This document shows, in pieces, positions 27,261 to 36,374 of a stretch of 64,000 nucleotides of DNA. Source of the stretch: Mycolicibacterium sp. MU0053 (GTDB lineage: Bacteria > Actinomycetota > Actinomycetes > Mycobacteriales > Mycobacteriaceae); contig NZ_OY726397.1 of NCBI RefSeq assembly GCF_963378095.1, positions 3,906,001-3,970,000 of the forward strand. The letters are read 5' to 3'. The position numbers and the translations under genes are program-made. The notes under the pieces were generated by a model. The model saw only the letters and a program-made list of their open reading frames with translations, did no database searches and was not told the DNA's origin. Numbering within the stretch: position 1 is the stretch's first letter; each line of letters starts with the position of its first letter.

Positions 27261-27281
27261 ACCAACTGGTTGGTGTATAAC
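27261..27281 (+). promoter_or_regulatory. Palindromic operator and -10 box of the LLM gene
   Basis: ACCAACTGGTTGGT (27261-27274) is a perfect 14-bp palindrome, followed at once by TATAAC (27276-27281), which ends 8 nt before the ATG at 27290. The operator would overlap the -35/-10 spacer of a probably leaderless gene. It shares CCACCAA with the site at the tetR promoter. Confidence 0.6.
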
Positions 27282-27289
27282 TGACTGCT

Positions 27290-28327
27290 ATGCGCACTGG
27301 CATCTTTCTGGGGTATTCGGGCGGCTTTCGCGAGGCCGCCGAGCAGGTGGTCGAGTTCGAGAAACTCGGCGTCGACATCGCACTGGTCCCCGAGGCGTAC
27401 TCCTTCGACGCCATCAGCCAACTCGGCTACCTCGCCGCCAAGACCTCGAGGATCGAACTCGGTTCGGGTGTGGTGCCGATCTACACCCGAACACCGTCAC
27501 TGCTGGCGATGAGCGCCGCCGGCGTGGACTACGTGTCCGACGGCCGCTTCCGGTTGGGAATCGGAACGTCCGGGCCGCAGGTGGTGGAGGGCTTCCACGG
27601 CGTCCCGTTCGACGCACCCATGGGCCGCACCCGCGAGGTGGTGGAGATCTGCCGGCAGGTGTGGCGGCGCGAGCGGCTGAATTACGACGGACGCTACTAC
27701 CAGTTGCCGCTGCCCGCCGACCGTGGCACCGGGCTGGGCAAGCCGCTGAAGCTGATCAATCACCCTGTCCGGGAACGGATTCCGATTGTCATCGCCGCGC
27801 TTGGCCCGCAGAACGTGCAGTTAACCGCTGAGATCGCCGAAGGCTGGCAACCGGTGTTCTACATGCCGGAGAAGGCCGATGAGGTATGGGGCGACGCGCT
27901 GCGGGCGGGCTTCGCCAAGCGCGATCCCGCACTCGGCGAGCTGGACGTCATGGTCTCGGCGAGCCTGGCCATCGGCGAGGACGTCGAAGACCGACTGGCC
28001 TGGGCAAAACCGCAATTGGCGCTCTACCTCGGCGGGATGGGTGCGCGCGGCCAGAATTTCTATCACAAGTTGGCCACCCGCTACGGGTTTGGCGAGGCCG
28101 CCGACCGCATTCAGGATCTGTACCTGGCCGGACTCAAGCAGGAGGCTGTAGCCGCCGTTCCCGACGAGCTGGTGCGCAGCGTGTCGCTGATCGGACCCCG
28201 CGGGTACATCAAGGACCGGATCGCGGCCTTCGCGGAGTCCGGGGTGACCACGCTGCTGGTGCATCCCATGGGCAACGAGCGCGAATCCATGGAGTATGTC
28301 GAGGAATTGGTTGCCCTGACCCGGTGA
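27290..28327 (+). CDS. LLM-class F420- or flavin-dependent oxidoreductase
   Basis: This 345-aa TIM-barrel protein of the luciferase-like family starts MRTGIFLGYSGGFREAAEQ and contains GVDIALVPEAYSFDA, SRIELGSGVVPIYTRTP, DGRFRLGIGTSGPQVVEG-type strands, IVIAALGPQNVQLTAEIAEG and a C-terminal VTTLLVHPMG. These features fit mycobacterial F420-dependent enzymes of the Rv3520c type, but the cofactor cannot be proved from sequence. It probably acts in catabolism together with the carotenoid oxygenase 92 bases upstream. The palindrome over its promoter suggests repression by the nearby TetR. Confidence 0.87.
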   Translation: MRTGIFLGYSGGFREAAEQVVEFEKLGVDIALVPEAYSFDAISQLGYLAAKTSRIELGSGVVPIYTRTPSLLAMSAAGVDYVSDGRFRLGIGTSGPQVVEGFHGVPFDAPMGRTREVVEICRQVWRRERLNYDGRYYQLPLPADRGTGLGKPLKLINHPVRERIPIVIAALGPQNVQLTAEIAEGWQPVFYMPEKADEVWGDALRAGFAKRDPALGELDVMVSASLAIGEDVEDRLAWAKPQLALYLGGMGARGQNFYHKLATRYGFGEAADRIQDLYLAGLKQEAVAAVPDELVRSVSLIGPRGYIKDRIAAFAESGVTTLLVHPMGNERESMEYVEELVALTR

Positions 28328-29634
28328 TCACTCCCCCACCTGGGGTAGTTCGTCGGCGGCCATCTCGCACGGGGTCGCCGCCGGTACCGGTGGCGGCGGT
28401 GGTGCAGCTACCGGTGCGCTCGGGACGCAGTCCGGTTCGGGTTCGGGCTCGTGTTCGGGTGGCTGCCCTACCGGGTCGACCTCGGTAGGGCCGTCCTCGG
28501 GTTCGATCTCGGCCCCTTCCTCCTCGTCGGTGTCCTCCGGATGAGGGTCGGCCTCCTCGTCCTGCGACTCCTCGGCCTCGCCTAGCGCTGGCGGCTCAAG
28601 CTCGTCGAGTGCCGGCGGGTCGAGCTCGTCGAGTGCCGGCGAGTCAATATCCGAGCCGGCCGTCCCCGCCGCCGGCATACCGGCGCCCGGAGCCCCCAAC
28701 AGCCCGCCCAGGGTTTCGGCGATCCGCCCCGGGATCCCCGCAACCGCACCCAAGTCCGGCGGTGCCGCCGGGACCGGCGGTGCGGCAGGCGGCAAGGGTG
28801 CGGCCTCCGCCATCGCTGGCACAGCGGCGGGGCCCGGCGCTACGGCCGGCACAGCGGGCGGGACAGCGACCGGGCCGGACCCTGAAATACCTCCTGCGGT
28901 ACCACCTCCGCTGCCGCCGCTACCGTCGTCTGGGGCGCCACCCGAACCGGCCGGGGCCCGAGGTCGCCCGGCACCTCGAACTGCACGCCCTGCCACTGAC
29001 CGAGCGCATCGATGGCGCGCCGGTAGGCGTCCCGGGCGGCCTCGGTCGTCGTCCGCATGTCCCGGAGCCAGTCGTTGCCGATCGCGGTGGCCACAAACGG
29101 TGCCACCTGCGCGTCGACGATGTCCACGGCCGCCTCATCAGGCGCGCCGGTCAGCACGGCCTGCGCGGCCGCCAACCAGCTCTGCCGCCGCGTCCCGACC
29201 CGTTCCACGATCGCCGTCGTCGCCGCCACCTTGGCGTCCACCGCCCGCCACAGCTCCTCCCGCAGCGCGGCACAGGTCTGCGCCGCCACCGTCAGCGCAT
29301 CAGCCAGCGCTGCGGACGAATCACAGTGTCGCCGAATGAATTCCACGCTCGCTGCCGCACCGGGCCCGGTCCAGGCCCGCACCAGCGCCGCAAGTTGACC
29401 GCGGGCCAGGTCCACCGCCTCGGTCGCGGCGCGCGCCGCGGTCTCCACCGCGGCCCGATCGGCATGCAGGCGCTGCAGGTCGAGGCCGTGTTCGGTGCCG
29501 TACCAGGACGCGAGATCGGTGAGTTCGGGATTCGAGTGGCCGCGCTGCCGCACCGCCGACACGTACGTGTGGGCGTCTTCGAGGGCGGCGCGGCCTTCGG
29601 CCAGCCGGGCCGCGACATCAAAGAGCGCGGTCAT
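28328..29634 (-). pseudogene. Rv3439c-like Ala/Pro-rich gene with an apparent frameshift
   Basis: The N-terminal part starts at ATG 29634 (MTALFDVAARLAEGRAAL) and continues as a helical, WXG-like bundle to FEVPGDLGPRPVRVAPQTTV, but meets a stop at 28840. The C-terminal part, in another frame ending at 28328, is a Pro/Ala-rich segment (AVPPAVPAVAPGPAAVPAM), a repeat SPALDELDPPALDELEPPAL and an acidic tail with two cysteines. In M. tuberculosis Rv3439c is one 467-aa protein next to Rv3440c. Joining the two parts near 28850-28890 needs a single -1 shift and gives a protein of about 434 aa. This may be a real mutation or a sequencing error. The start overlaps the Rv3440c-like gene by 17 nt. Confidence 0.65.
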
Positions 29635-29929
29635 CGGAGCCCAATCGCCCGGCGAGGCCGCGATCGAAGTCGGCGTACCGTTGCGCACCGGCTCGCAGAC
29701 CGGCCCCGATCTCCGCGGCGGCACGGGACCACAGCATCGCGTCGGTGACCACCCGCTCGATACCGCGCGGTATCGCAGCACCGTCGGCGGCATGGTCGCG
29801 ACCGGCGACGGCGCTCCCGAAACTCAGTGGCGGCCGCACCGCCCGCTCCACCATCTCGGCAACGCGTTCGAACTCGCCGGCGACGGCCCGCAGTGCGTCC
29901 GCATCGACGCGAACCCCATCTTGTCCCAT
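29618..29929 (-). CDS. Rv3440c-like small helical protein
   Basis: This 103-aa protein has the same length as M. tuberculosis Rv3440c. It is mainly alpha-helical: VDADALRAVAGEFERVAEMVERA, then a loop with SFGSAVAGRDHAADG, then GIERVVTDAMLWSRAAAEIG and AGAQRYADFDRGLAGRLG. The pattern resembles ESX-secretion-associated (EspC/WXG-like) small proteins, with YADFD near the C-terminus as a possible YxxxD-like secretion signal. That suggestion is inference. It overlaps the Rv3439c-like gene by 17 nt and follows glmM in the same direction. Confidence 0.72.
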   Translation of the reverse strand: MGQDGVRVDADALRAVAGEFERVAEMVERAVRPPLSFGSAVAGRDHAADGAAIPRGIERVVTDAMLWSRAAAEIGAGLRAGAQRYADFDRGLAGRLGSDDRAL

Positions 29930-29980
29930 GCCTACTTAGACGGTGGCAGCCCGCCATCGGTTCCGCGGCCGGGGTGAAAG

Positions 29981-31342
29981 CTACTGCTGGCGACTCACCG
30001 ATTCGGCCACCCGGCCGGCCACCAGGCGCGCGGTGTCCTCGTCGGCGGCCTCCACCATGACGCGAACCAGTTGTTCGGTTCCGGAGGGCCGCAACAGGAT
30101 TCGGCCCGTATCACCCAACTCGGCCTCGGCCTCGCGGACCGCGGACTGCACCGCGGGCGCTTGGACGACGGTCGCCTTGTCGGCCACCTCGACGTTGATC
30201 AGTACCTGCGGCAGCGATCGCATGCCGGCCGCGAGTTCGGCCAACGACAGACCGGTCTGAGCCATCCGCGACATCAACCGCAGGCCCGTGACGATCCCGT
30301 CGCCGGTGGTGCCGAACGCCGGCAGCACGATGTGTCCGGACTGCTCGCCGCCGAGCGTGAACTCCCCGGCGCGCAACTCCTCGAGCACGTAGCGGTCACC
30401 GACGGCGGTGGTACGCACCGCGATTCCGGCCGCACGCATCGCCAGGTGCAGGCCGAGATTGCTCATCACCGTGGCCACCAGCGTGTTGGACGCCAGCTCG
30501 TCGGCCTCCTGCATCGCCGAAGCCAGCACCACCATGATGGCGTCGCCGTCGATCACCGCGCCGGTCGCGTCGACGGCCAGGCACCGGTCGGCATCGCCGT
30601 CATGGGCCAAACCCAGGTCGGCGCCGTGCGCGAGCACCGCGGCGGCGACCCCGTCCAGGTGCGTGGAGCCGCAGCCGTCGTTGATGTTGCGGCCGTTGGG
30701 TTCGGCGTTGATCGCCACCACAGTGGCTCCGGCGGCGCGGTAGGCGCGCGGCGCGGCCGTCGAGGCGGCCCCGTGGGCGCAGTCGACCACGACGGTCAGG
30801 CCTTCGAGTCGGGTGGTGGCCGCCTTGCCGACGTGCCGCAGGTAGCGCTCGAGCGCGTCCTCGGCGTTGACCACCCGCCCGATATCGGCGCCGATCGGGC
30901 GTCCACCGGTACCCGATGCTCTGCGCGCCAGCGGCTCATCGCCGACGAGCGCCTCGATCTGGTCCTCGGCGGCATCGTCGAGCTTGTGGCCGCCGGGACC
31001 GAAAATTTTGATGCCGTTGTCCGGCATGGGGTTGTGCGAGGCGGAGATCATCACGCCGAAGTCGGCGTCGTAGGCGCCGGCCAGGTAGGCCACCGCCGGG
31101 GTGGGGAGCACACCAACGCGAAGGGCGTCGACACCCTCGCTGGTCAGGCCGGCCACCACCGCGGCCTCGAGCATTTCTCCGCTGGCTCGGGGATCGCGGC
31201 CGACCACCGCCACCCGGCGTCGCGCCGGGCTCGAACGTGCAAGGTGACGGGCGGCGGCGGAACCCAGCGCCAGGGCGAGTTCCGCGGTCAACTCGCGGTT
31301 TGCCAGTCCTCGGACTCCATCGGTGCCGAACAGTCGACCCAT
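29981..31342 (-). CDS. glmM: Phosphoglucosamine mutase
   Basis: This 453-aa enzyme converts glucosamine 6-phosphate to glucosamine 1-phosphate, the step after GlmS. The start [12 protein letters not shown] fixes the ATG at 31342. The phosphoserine loop is [19 protein letters not shown] (about 103), the metal-binding loop is [13 protein letters not shown] (about 243), sugar-binding [10 protein letters not shown] is near 335 and the phosphate-binding [14 protein letters not shown] near 415. Length is normal. It lies downstream of rpsI with a long palindrome between them. Confidence 0.97.
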   Translation of the reverse strand: MGRLFGTDGVRGLANRELTAELALALGSAAARHLARSSPARRRVAVVGRDPRASGEMLEAAVVAGLTSEGVDALRVGVLPTPAVAYLAGAYDADFGVMISASHNPMPDNGIKIFGPGGHKLDDAAEDQIEALVGDEPLARRASGTGGRPIGADIGRVVNAEDALERYLRHVGKAATTRLEGLTVVVDCAHGAASTAAPRAYRAAGATVVAINAEPNGRNINDGCGSTHLDGVAAAVLAHGADLGLAHDGDADRCLAVDATGAVIDGDAIMVVLASAMQEADELASNTLVATVMSNLGLHLAMRAAGIAVRTTAVGDRYVLEELRAGEFTLGGEQSGHIVLPAFGTTGDGIVTGLRLMSRMAQTGLSLAELAAGMRSLPQVLINVEVADKATVVQAPAVQSAVREAEAELGDTGRILLRPSGTEQLVRVMVEAADEDTARLVAGRVAESVSRQQ

Positions 31343-31378
31343 AACAGACAAACCTCCCGGTTTGATGGTCGGTTTCCC

Positions 31379-31461
31379 CACTTTCCGGCGCGAGCGTGCG
31401 TGTCCGCGGTGCGACACGCCGCCGCAGTCGCGGAAGGACGCACGCTCGCGACCAGAAAGTG
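31379..31461. repeat. Long imperfect palindrome between rpsI and glmM
   Basis: CACTTTC-CGG-CGCGAGCGTGCGT (31379-31401) is mirrored by ACGCACGCTCGCG-ACCA-GAAAGTG (31438-31461) around a 36-nt centre that can itself fold (GTCCGCGGTGCGACACGCCG). The arms cover about 23 nt with a 13-bp perfect core. It begins 14 bases after the rpsI stop. It could act as the rpsI terminator in leftward transcription, or be a copy of a repetitive palindromic intergenic element. Confidence 0.75.
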
Positions 31462-31475
31462 ACCTGCTCGCAGTA

Positions 31476-31999
<524 letters not shown>

Positions 32000-32003
<4 letters not shown>

Positions 32004-32443
32004 TGGCTCACCTGCTTGATCTCGTATGCGATCGGCTGCTGGGCGGTATGGGGGTGCTCGGGACCCGCATAGACCTTCAGCTTCTTCTGGATCTGCCGAC
32101 CCAACTTCGTGTGCGGCAGCATGCCGAGGATGGCGTTCTCCACCACCCGGGTCGGCTGCTTGGCCAGCAGCTCGCCGATGCTGCGCTTGCGCAGACCGCC
32201 GGGATAACCCGAGTGGCGGTAAGCGAACTTCTTCTCGAGCTTGTCGCCGCTGATGGCGACCTTCTCGGCGTTGATGATGATGACGAAGTCACCACCGTCG
32301 ACATTGGGTGTGAATGTCGGCTTGTGCTTGCCCCGCAGCAGGGTGGCTGCTGCAACAGCAAGGCGGCCGAGCACCACATCCGAGGCATCGATGACATACC
32401 ACTGACGCGTGGTGTCACCCGCCTTCGGCGTGTAAGTAGGCAC
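32000..32443 (-). CDS. rplM: 50S ribosomal protein L13
   Basis: This 147-aa L13 has the same length as in M. tuberculosis and carries [57 protein letters not shown] and [14 protein letters not shown]. The GTG at 32443 ([14 protein letters not shown]) aligns with known L13 starts and has an AGAAGG site upstream; a longer frame to 32554 is unsupported. The 170 bases upstream to 32613 hold its promoter and leader, in which I could not identify an L13-binding motif. Confidence 0.97.
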
Positions 32444-32613
32444 GTTGCTTACCTTCTCTTCTCGGGTTACGGAATGCCGGTCAGGCGGGTGCGAGTTGAG
32501 GTTCCGGCGACCGACGTTGACCCGGGACCCGTATGCCCGAGAAAAGGGCAGCACACGCCAACCGGGCAGCTTACCGGTGGCCGTCCGCGCAGGTCAAAAC
32601 GCCCGGTCCGGCA

Positions 32614-33363
32614 TCAGTGCAGTTCGCCGGCGCGGGAGGTGTCCTTGAGGGCGACTCCGGAGCGTCCCAGCTCGACCGCACCGCCGATCAGACCGGCCGC
32701 CACCCGCGCGGCGTCGGCGTACCCCAGGCCGTCGGGCGGGTGGATGTTGGAGACACAGTTGCGGTCGGCATCGGTACGGCCGGGCCGCGGCAGATGGGTC
32801 AGATAGATGCCGAGGCTGTCGGCCACGCTCAGGCCGGGCCGCTCCCCGATGATCACCAACAGGGTGCGGACCCGCTGCAGAGCGCCGATGTGGTCGCCGA
32901 GTGCGACGCGGGCCTGAGTGGCGATCACCGGCGGCGCCAGGGTGTAGCGGTCACGCAACTGCTCGACGAGTGCGCTCAGCAGCGCCGCACCGTGGTGCGC
33001 CAGGGCTGTCGGCGACAGTCCGTCGGCCAGCACGAAGCCGATGTCGGCCGGGTGCTCGGGCAACGCCCGGGATTCGGCGAGTACCCGCCCCAGGTCCGGT
33101 CTGCGCAGGTACTCGTCGCGGGAACGGGCCCGGCTGGTCACCGTCGCGGGCTCGCCGATTCCGACGTCGCGGACAGCTGCCGCCAACTCGGCGACCTCCA
33201 GCGGAATGTGCACGGCGTCACGGGCGGTGGCGTGCGCGGCCGCCAACTCCAGCACCCGTCGGGTCGGCAGCCCGTTGCCGGCTCGACCCAGACCGATCCT
33301 GGCCTGAGTGGTCAGGCGCAGCGTGTCCCAGAATTCTCGGACGGCCGGATCCTCGCTGGTCAA
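32614..33363 (-). CDS. eutC: Ethanolamine ammonia-lyase small subunit
   Basis: This 249-aa subunit binds adenosylcobalamin with EutB; the enzyme converts ethanolamine to acetaldehyde and ammonia. Family features are LRLTTQARIGLGRAGNGLPT near the N-terminus, FVLADGLSPTALAHHGAALL (about 112-131), LLVIIGERPGLSVADSLGIY and NCVSNIHPPDGLGY near the C-terminus. The frame opens with a TTG at 33363, 7 bases after the eutB stop, and I accept it because the family's conserved start follows directly. It is the last gene of eat-eutB-eutC. Length is within the usual range. Confidence 0.93.
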   Translation of the reverse strand: MTSEDPAVREFWDTLRLTTQARIGLGRAGNGLPTRRVLELAAAHATARDAVHIPLEVAELAAAVRDVGIGEPATVTSRARSRDEYLRRPDLGRVLAESRALPEHPADIGFVLADGLSPTALAHHGAALLSALVEQLRDRYTLAPPVIATQARVALGDHIGALQRVRTLLVIIGERPGLSVADSLGIYLTHLPRPGRTDADRNCVSNIHPPDGLGYADAARVAAGLIGGAVELGRSGVALKDTSRAGELH

Positions 33364-33370
33364 GGCGGGC

Positions 33371-34783
33371 TCACTGGTCCGTCGAGGTCAGGGAACGCAG
33401 CGGTGATCGGGTCAGGTCGAAGGGCGTGAGCGTGCCCGCCTCGTCGACCATGCCCACCTTGCGCAGCCACGCCTCGAACTCGGCGGCGGGCCGCAACCCG
33501 AGGGTGCGACGGGTGGTCAGCACGTCGTGGAACGCCAGACTCTGGTAGCCGAGCATCACGTCGTCGGCGCCGGGCACCGTGATGACGAACGCCACCCGGG
33601 CGGCCGCCAGCAGCGTCAGCAGGTTGTCCATGTCGTTCTGATCGGCCTCGGCGTGGTTGGTGTAGCAGACGTCCACCCCCATCGGCAGGCCGAGCAGCTT
33701 GCCGCAGAAGTGGTCTTCCAGGCCGGCCCGGATGATCTGTTTGCCGTCGTAGAGGTACTCCGGGCCGATGAATCCCACCACGGTGTTGATCAGTAGCGGC
33801 TGCAGGTCGCGGGCCACCGCGTAGGCCCGGGCCTCCAGGGTCTGCTGGTCCACCGGTTTGCCGCCGACACCCAGGTGGGACTGCGAGCTCAGCGCCGAGC
33901 CCTGCCCCGTCTCGAGGTACATGACGTTGTCGCCCACGGTTCCGCGGTGCAGCGCGCGGGCGGCGTCGCGGCCCTCCCGCAGCAGCGCGATGTCGACCCC
34001 GAACGCGGCGTTGGCGCTTTGGGTCCCGGCGATGGACTGGAAGACGAGGTCGACGGGCGCCCCGCGTTCGATCAGTCCGATCGTCGTGGTGATGTGCGAG
34101 AGCACGCAGGACTGTGCCGGGATGTCGTAACGGGTGCGAATGGAGTCGAGCAACTCCAGCAGGTCGGCGGTGGCCTGTGGGGAGTCGGTGGCCGGGTTGA
34201 CCCCGATCACGGCATCACCGCAACCCAGCAGCAGCCCGTCGAGCACCGAGGCGGCAATCCCGCGGGGGTCGTCGGTGGGGTGGTTGGGCTGCAGCCGGGT
34301 CGCCAGTGTGCCGGGGGCACCGATCGTGGTGCGGAATCCGGCAGTCACCCGGGTGGCTGCCGCGACCGCGATCAGGTCCTGGTTGCGCATGATCTTGCTG
34401 ACCGCGGCCACCATCTCCGGGGTCAGGCCCGGCCCGACCGCGGCGATCGTCTCGGCGGCCGTGTCCTGCGCGGCGGCCTCCAGCAACCAATCGCGCAAGC
34501 CCCCGACCGTCAGACTGGAGATCGCCGAAAAGGCTTGCCGGTCATGACTGTCCATGATCAGCCGGGTGACCTCGTCACTGTCGTAGTCGACGAGGTCCTC
34601 GTCGAGGAAGGTCTGCAGCGGCAGGTCCGCGAGCACCCAGGCGGCGGCCGCGCGTTCGGCGTCGTGCTCGGCGGCGCATCCGGCAAGCTGATCCCCGGAG
34701 CGCAGCGGGGTGGCTTTGGCCATCACCTCGACCAGCCCGTCGAAGTGGTAGTTCACCCCCGAAACCTGTTGCCGATAACTCAA
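33371..34783 (-). CDS. eutB: Ethanolamine ammonia-lyase large subunit
   Basis: This 470-aa TIM-barrel subunit holds the active site for adenosylcobalamin-dependent ethanolamine deamination. Landmarks are LMAKATPLRSGDQLAG-like residues (VMAKATPLRSGDQLAG here, about 24-39), DAVIGVNPATDSPQ, VFQSIAGTQSANAAFGVD, YLETGQGSALSSQSHLG and GVDVCYTNHAEADQND. The TTG at 34783 overlaps the permease stop (TTGA) and gives MSYRQQVSG, matching other EutB starts. No microcompartment shell genes are nearby, so acetaldehyde is presumably released in the cytosol and oxidised by the adjacent dehydrogenase. No cobalamin riboswitch is seen. Confidence 0.96.
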   Translation of the reverse strand: MSYRQQVSGVNYHFDGLVEVMAKATPLRSGDQLAGCAAEHDAERAAAAWVLADLPLQTFLDEDLVDYDSDEVTRLIMDSHDRQAFSAISSLTVGGLRDWLLEAAAQDTAAETIAAVGPGLTPEMVAAVSKIMRNQDLIAVAAATRVTAGFRTTIGAPGTLATRLQPNHPTDDPRGIAASVLDGLLLGCGDAVIGVNPATDSPQATADLLELLDSIRTRYDIPAQSCVLSHITTTIGLIERGAPVDLVFQSIAGTQSANAAFGVDIALLREGRDAARALHRGTVGDNVMYLETGQGSALSSQSHLGVGGKPVDQQTLEARAYAVARDLQPLLINTVVGFIGPEYLYDGKQIIRAGLEDHFCGKLLGLPMGVDVCYTNHAEADQNDMDNLLTLLAAARVAFVITVPGADDVMLGYQSLAFHDVLTTRRTLGLRPAAEFEAWLRKVGMVDEAGTLTPFDLTRSPLRSLTSTDQ

Positions 34784-36189
34784 GTCAATTCGCTCTCGGC
34801 CTGGGCCAGGATCGCGAACTCTTCGTCGGGCGAATTGGCCACCAACTGGTGCCGGCTGTACACCGCGAAATATCCCATGAACGCCGCGAACACCGCCAGG
34901 CACCAGCCCGCCGCAACGGGGTTGACCAGGAAGGTCGCGATGACCGCCAGCACCGCGATGACCAGCGCGAATCCCGTGGTCACCGCGCCGCCCGGGGTGC
35001 GGTACGGCCGCGGCATGTCGGGCTCACGCACTCGTAACACGATGTGGCTGACCATCATCAGCACGTAGCTCAGCGCGGCCCCGAACACCGCCATGTTCAG
35101 CAGCAGGTCGCCCTGTCCGGTCAGCGACAGCACGAAGCCAATGGCGCCGGGGATGATCAGCGCCAGGGTGGGCGCCTTGCGCTTGTTGGTCACCGACAGC
35201 GTTCTGGGCAGGTAGCCCGCCCGGGACAGCGCGAACAACTGTCGCGAGTACGCGTAGATGATCGAGAAGAAGCTGGCGATCAGGCCCGCCAGGCCGATGT
35301 AGTTCACGATCTTGGCGGCGGTGCCGTCGCCGAGCGCCTCCACCAGCGGGTTGCCCGAGGTCGACATCTCTTGGGCACCACCGGCTCCGGTGGTCAGCAC
35401 CAGGACCGTGACGCAGGTGACCAGCAGCACGGCCATGGCGGCGATGATGCCGCGGGGCACGTTGCGCTCCGGGTCGGCGGCCTCCTCCGCCGCCAGCGGC
35501 ACCCCCTCGATCGCGAGGAAGAACCAGATGGCGAACGGGATTGCGGCCCAGATCCCCAGGTAGCCATGGGGCAGCCAGGCGGAGGCGCCGGCGGCCTCGG
35601 TGGGTGCGATGTTGGTCAGGTTGGCCAGGTCGAAGTGCCCGACGGCGGCGACGGCGAACACCAGCAACCCGACCAGGGCGATGGCGGTGATGACGAACAT
35701 GACCTTGAGCGCCTCCCCCACACCGGCCAGGTGGATGCCGATGAACAGCGCATAGGCCGCCAGATAGATCCACCAACCGCTGGTGATCCCGAACAGGCCG
35801 AGTGACTCGACGTAGGCGCCGATGAACGTCGCAATGGCGGCCGGGGCGATCGCGTATTCGATGAGAATGGCTGTGCCGGTGGCGAACCCACCCCACGGGC
35901 CGAGTGCCCGACGGGCGAACGTGTAGCCGCCGCCGGCCGCCGGCAAGGCCGCGGACAGCTCGGCCATCCCGAGGACCAGGGCCAGGTACATGCCGGCGAT
36001 GATGACGGCCGCGATGGCCAGGCCGCCGAAGCCGCCCTGCTCGAGACCGAAGTTCCAGCCGGAGTAGTCGCCGGAGATGACGTAGCTGACGCCGAGGCCG
36101 GCCAGCAGCAGCCAGCCCGCACTGCCCGATTTCAGTTGGCGCTTCTGCAGATAGTCCGCACTCTCGAGATGCGCTTCGACACCGGCCAC
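34780..36189 (-). CDS. eat: Ethanolamine permease (APC family)
   Basis: This 469-aa transporter has about 12 transmembrane helices. The N-terminal GWLLLAGLGVSYVISGDYSGWNFG region and IIAGMYLALVLGMAELSAALPAAGGGYTF carry the APC-family substrate-binding motif, and EGVPLAAEEAADPERNVPRG is the conserved cytosolic loop. The combination with eutB immediately downstream (4-nt overlap) identifies the substrate as ethanolamine. The GTG start at 36189 follows a GAAGGAG ribosome-binding site by 6 nt. It is the first gene of the eut operon; 185 bases separate it from the aldehyde dehydrogenase gene upstream. Confidence 0.92.
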   Translation of the reverse strand: MAGVEAHLESADYLQKRQLKSGSAGWLLLAGLGVSYVISGDYSGWNFGLEQGGFGGLAIAAVIIAGMYLALVLGMAELSAALPAAGGGYTFARRALGPWGGFATGTAILIEYAIAPAAIATFIGAYVESLGLFGITSGWWIYLAAYALFIGIHLAGVGEALKVMFVITAIALVGLLVFAVAAVGHFDLANLTNIAPTEAAGASAWLPHGYLGIWAAIPFAIWFFLAIEGVPLAAEEAADPERNVPRGIIAAMAVLLVTCVTVLVLTTGAGGAQEMSTSGNPLVEALGDGTAAKIVNYIGLAGLIASFFSIIYAYSRQLFALSRAGYLPRTLSVTNKRKAPTLALIIPGAIGFVLSLTGQGDLLLNMAVFGAALSYVLMMVSHIVLRVREPDMPRPYRTPGGAVTTGFALVIAVLAVIATFLVNPVAAGWCLAVFAAFMGYFAVYSRHQLVANSPDEEFAILAQAESELT

Positions 36190-36374
36190 GTCGAACTCCT
36201 TCGCCTCACAGGGTCAATCTGGTTGCCACCGCCGCCAACGCGCTCCCCATTGAGCCCAGAGGTCGGGTACTCGACCTGACGCAAAATCATCTCCCGATAT
36301 CACGACGGTGTCCACTCAAGTACGCCAACTCCACTGATGCTGTTCTCGGACAACACTATTCGACCGATTCGGGA

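Noticed and set aside
28850..28890. Programmed -1 frameshift in the Rv3439c-like gene
   Set aside because: No classical slippery heptamer followed by a stable hairpin or pseudoknot is visible at the junction; mutation or sequencing error is simpler.
36190..36374. Cobalamin riboswitch before the ethanolamine permease
   Set aside because: I could not find a B12-box-like sequence or the expected long structured leader in these 185 bases.
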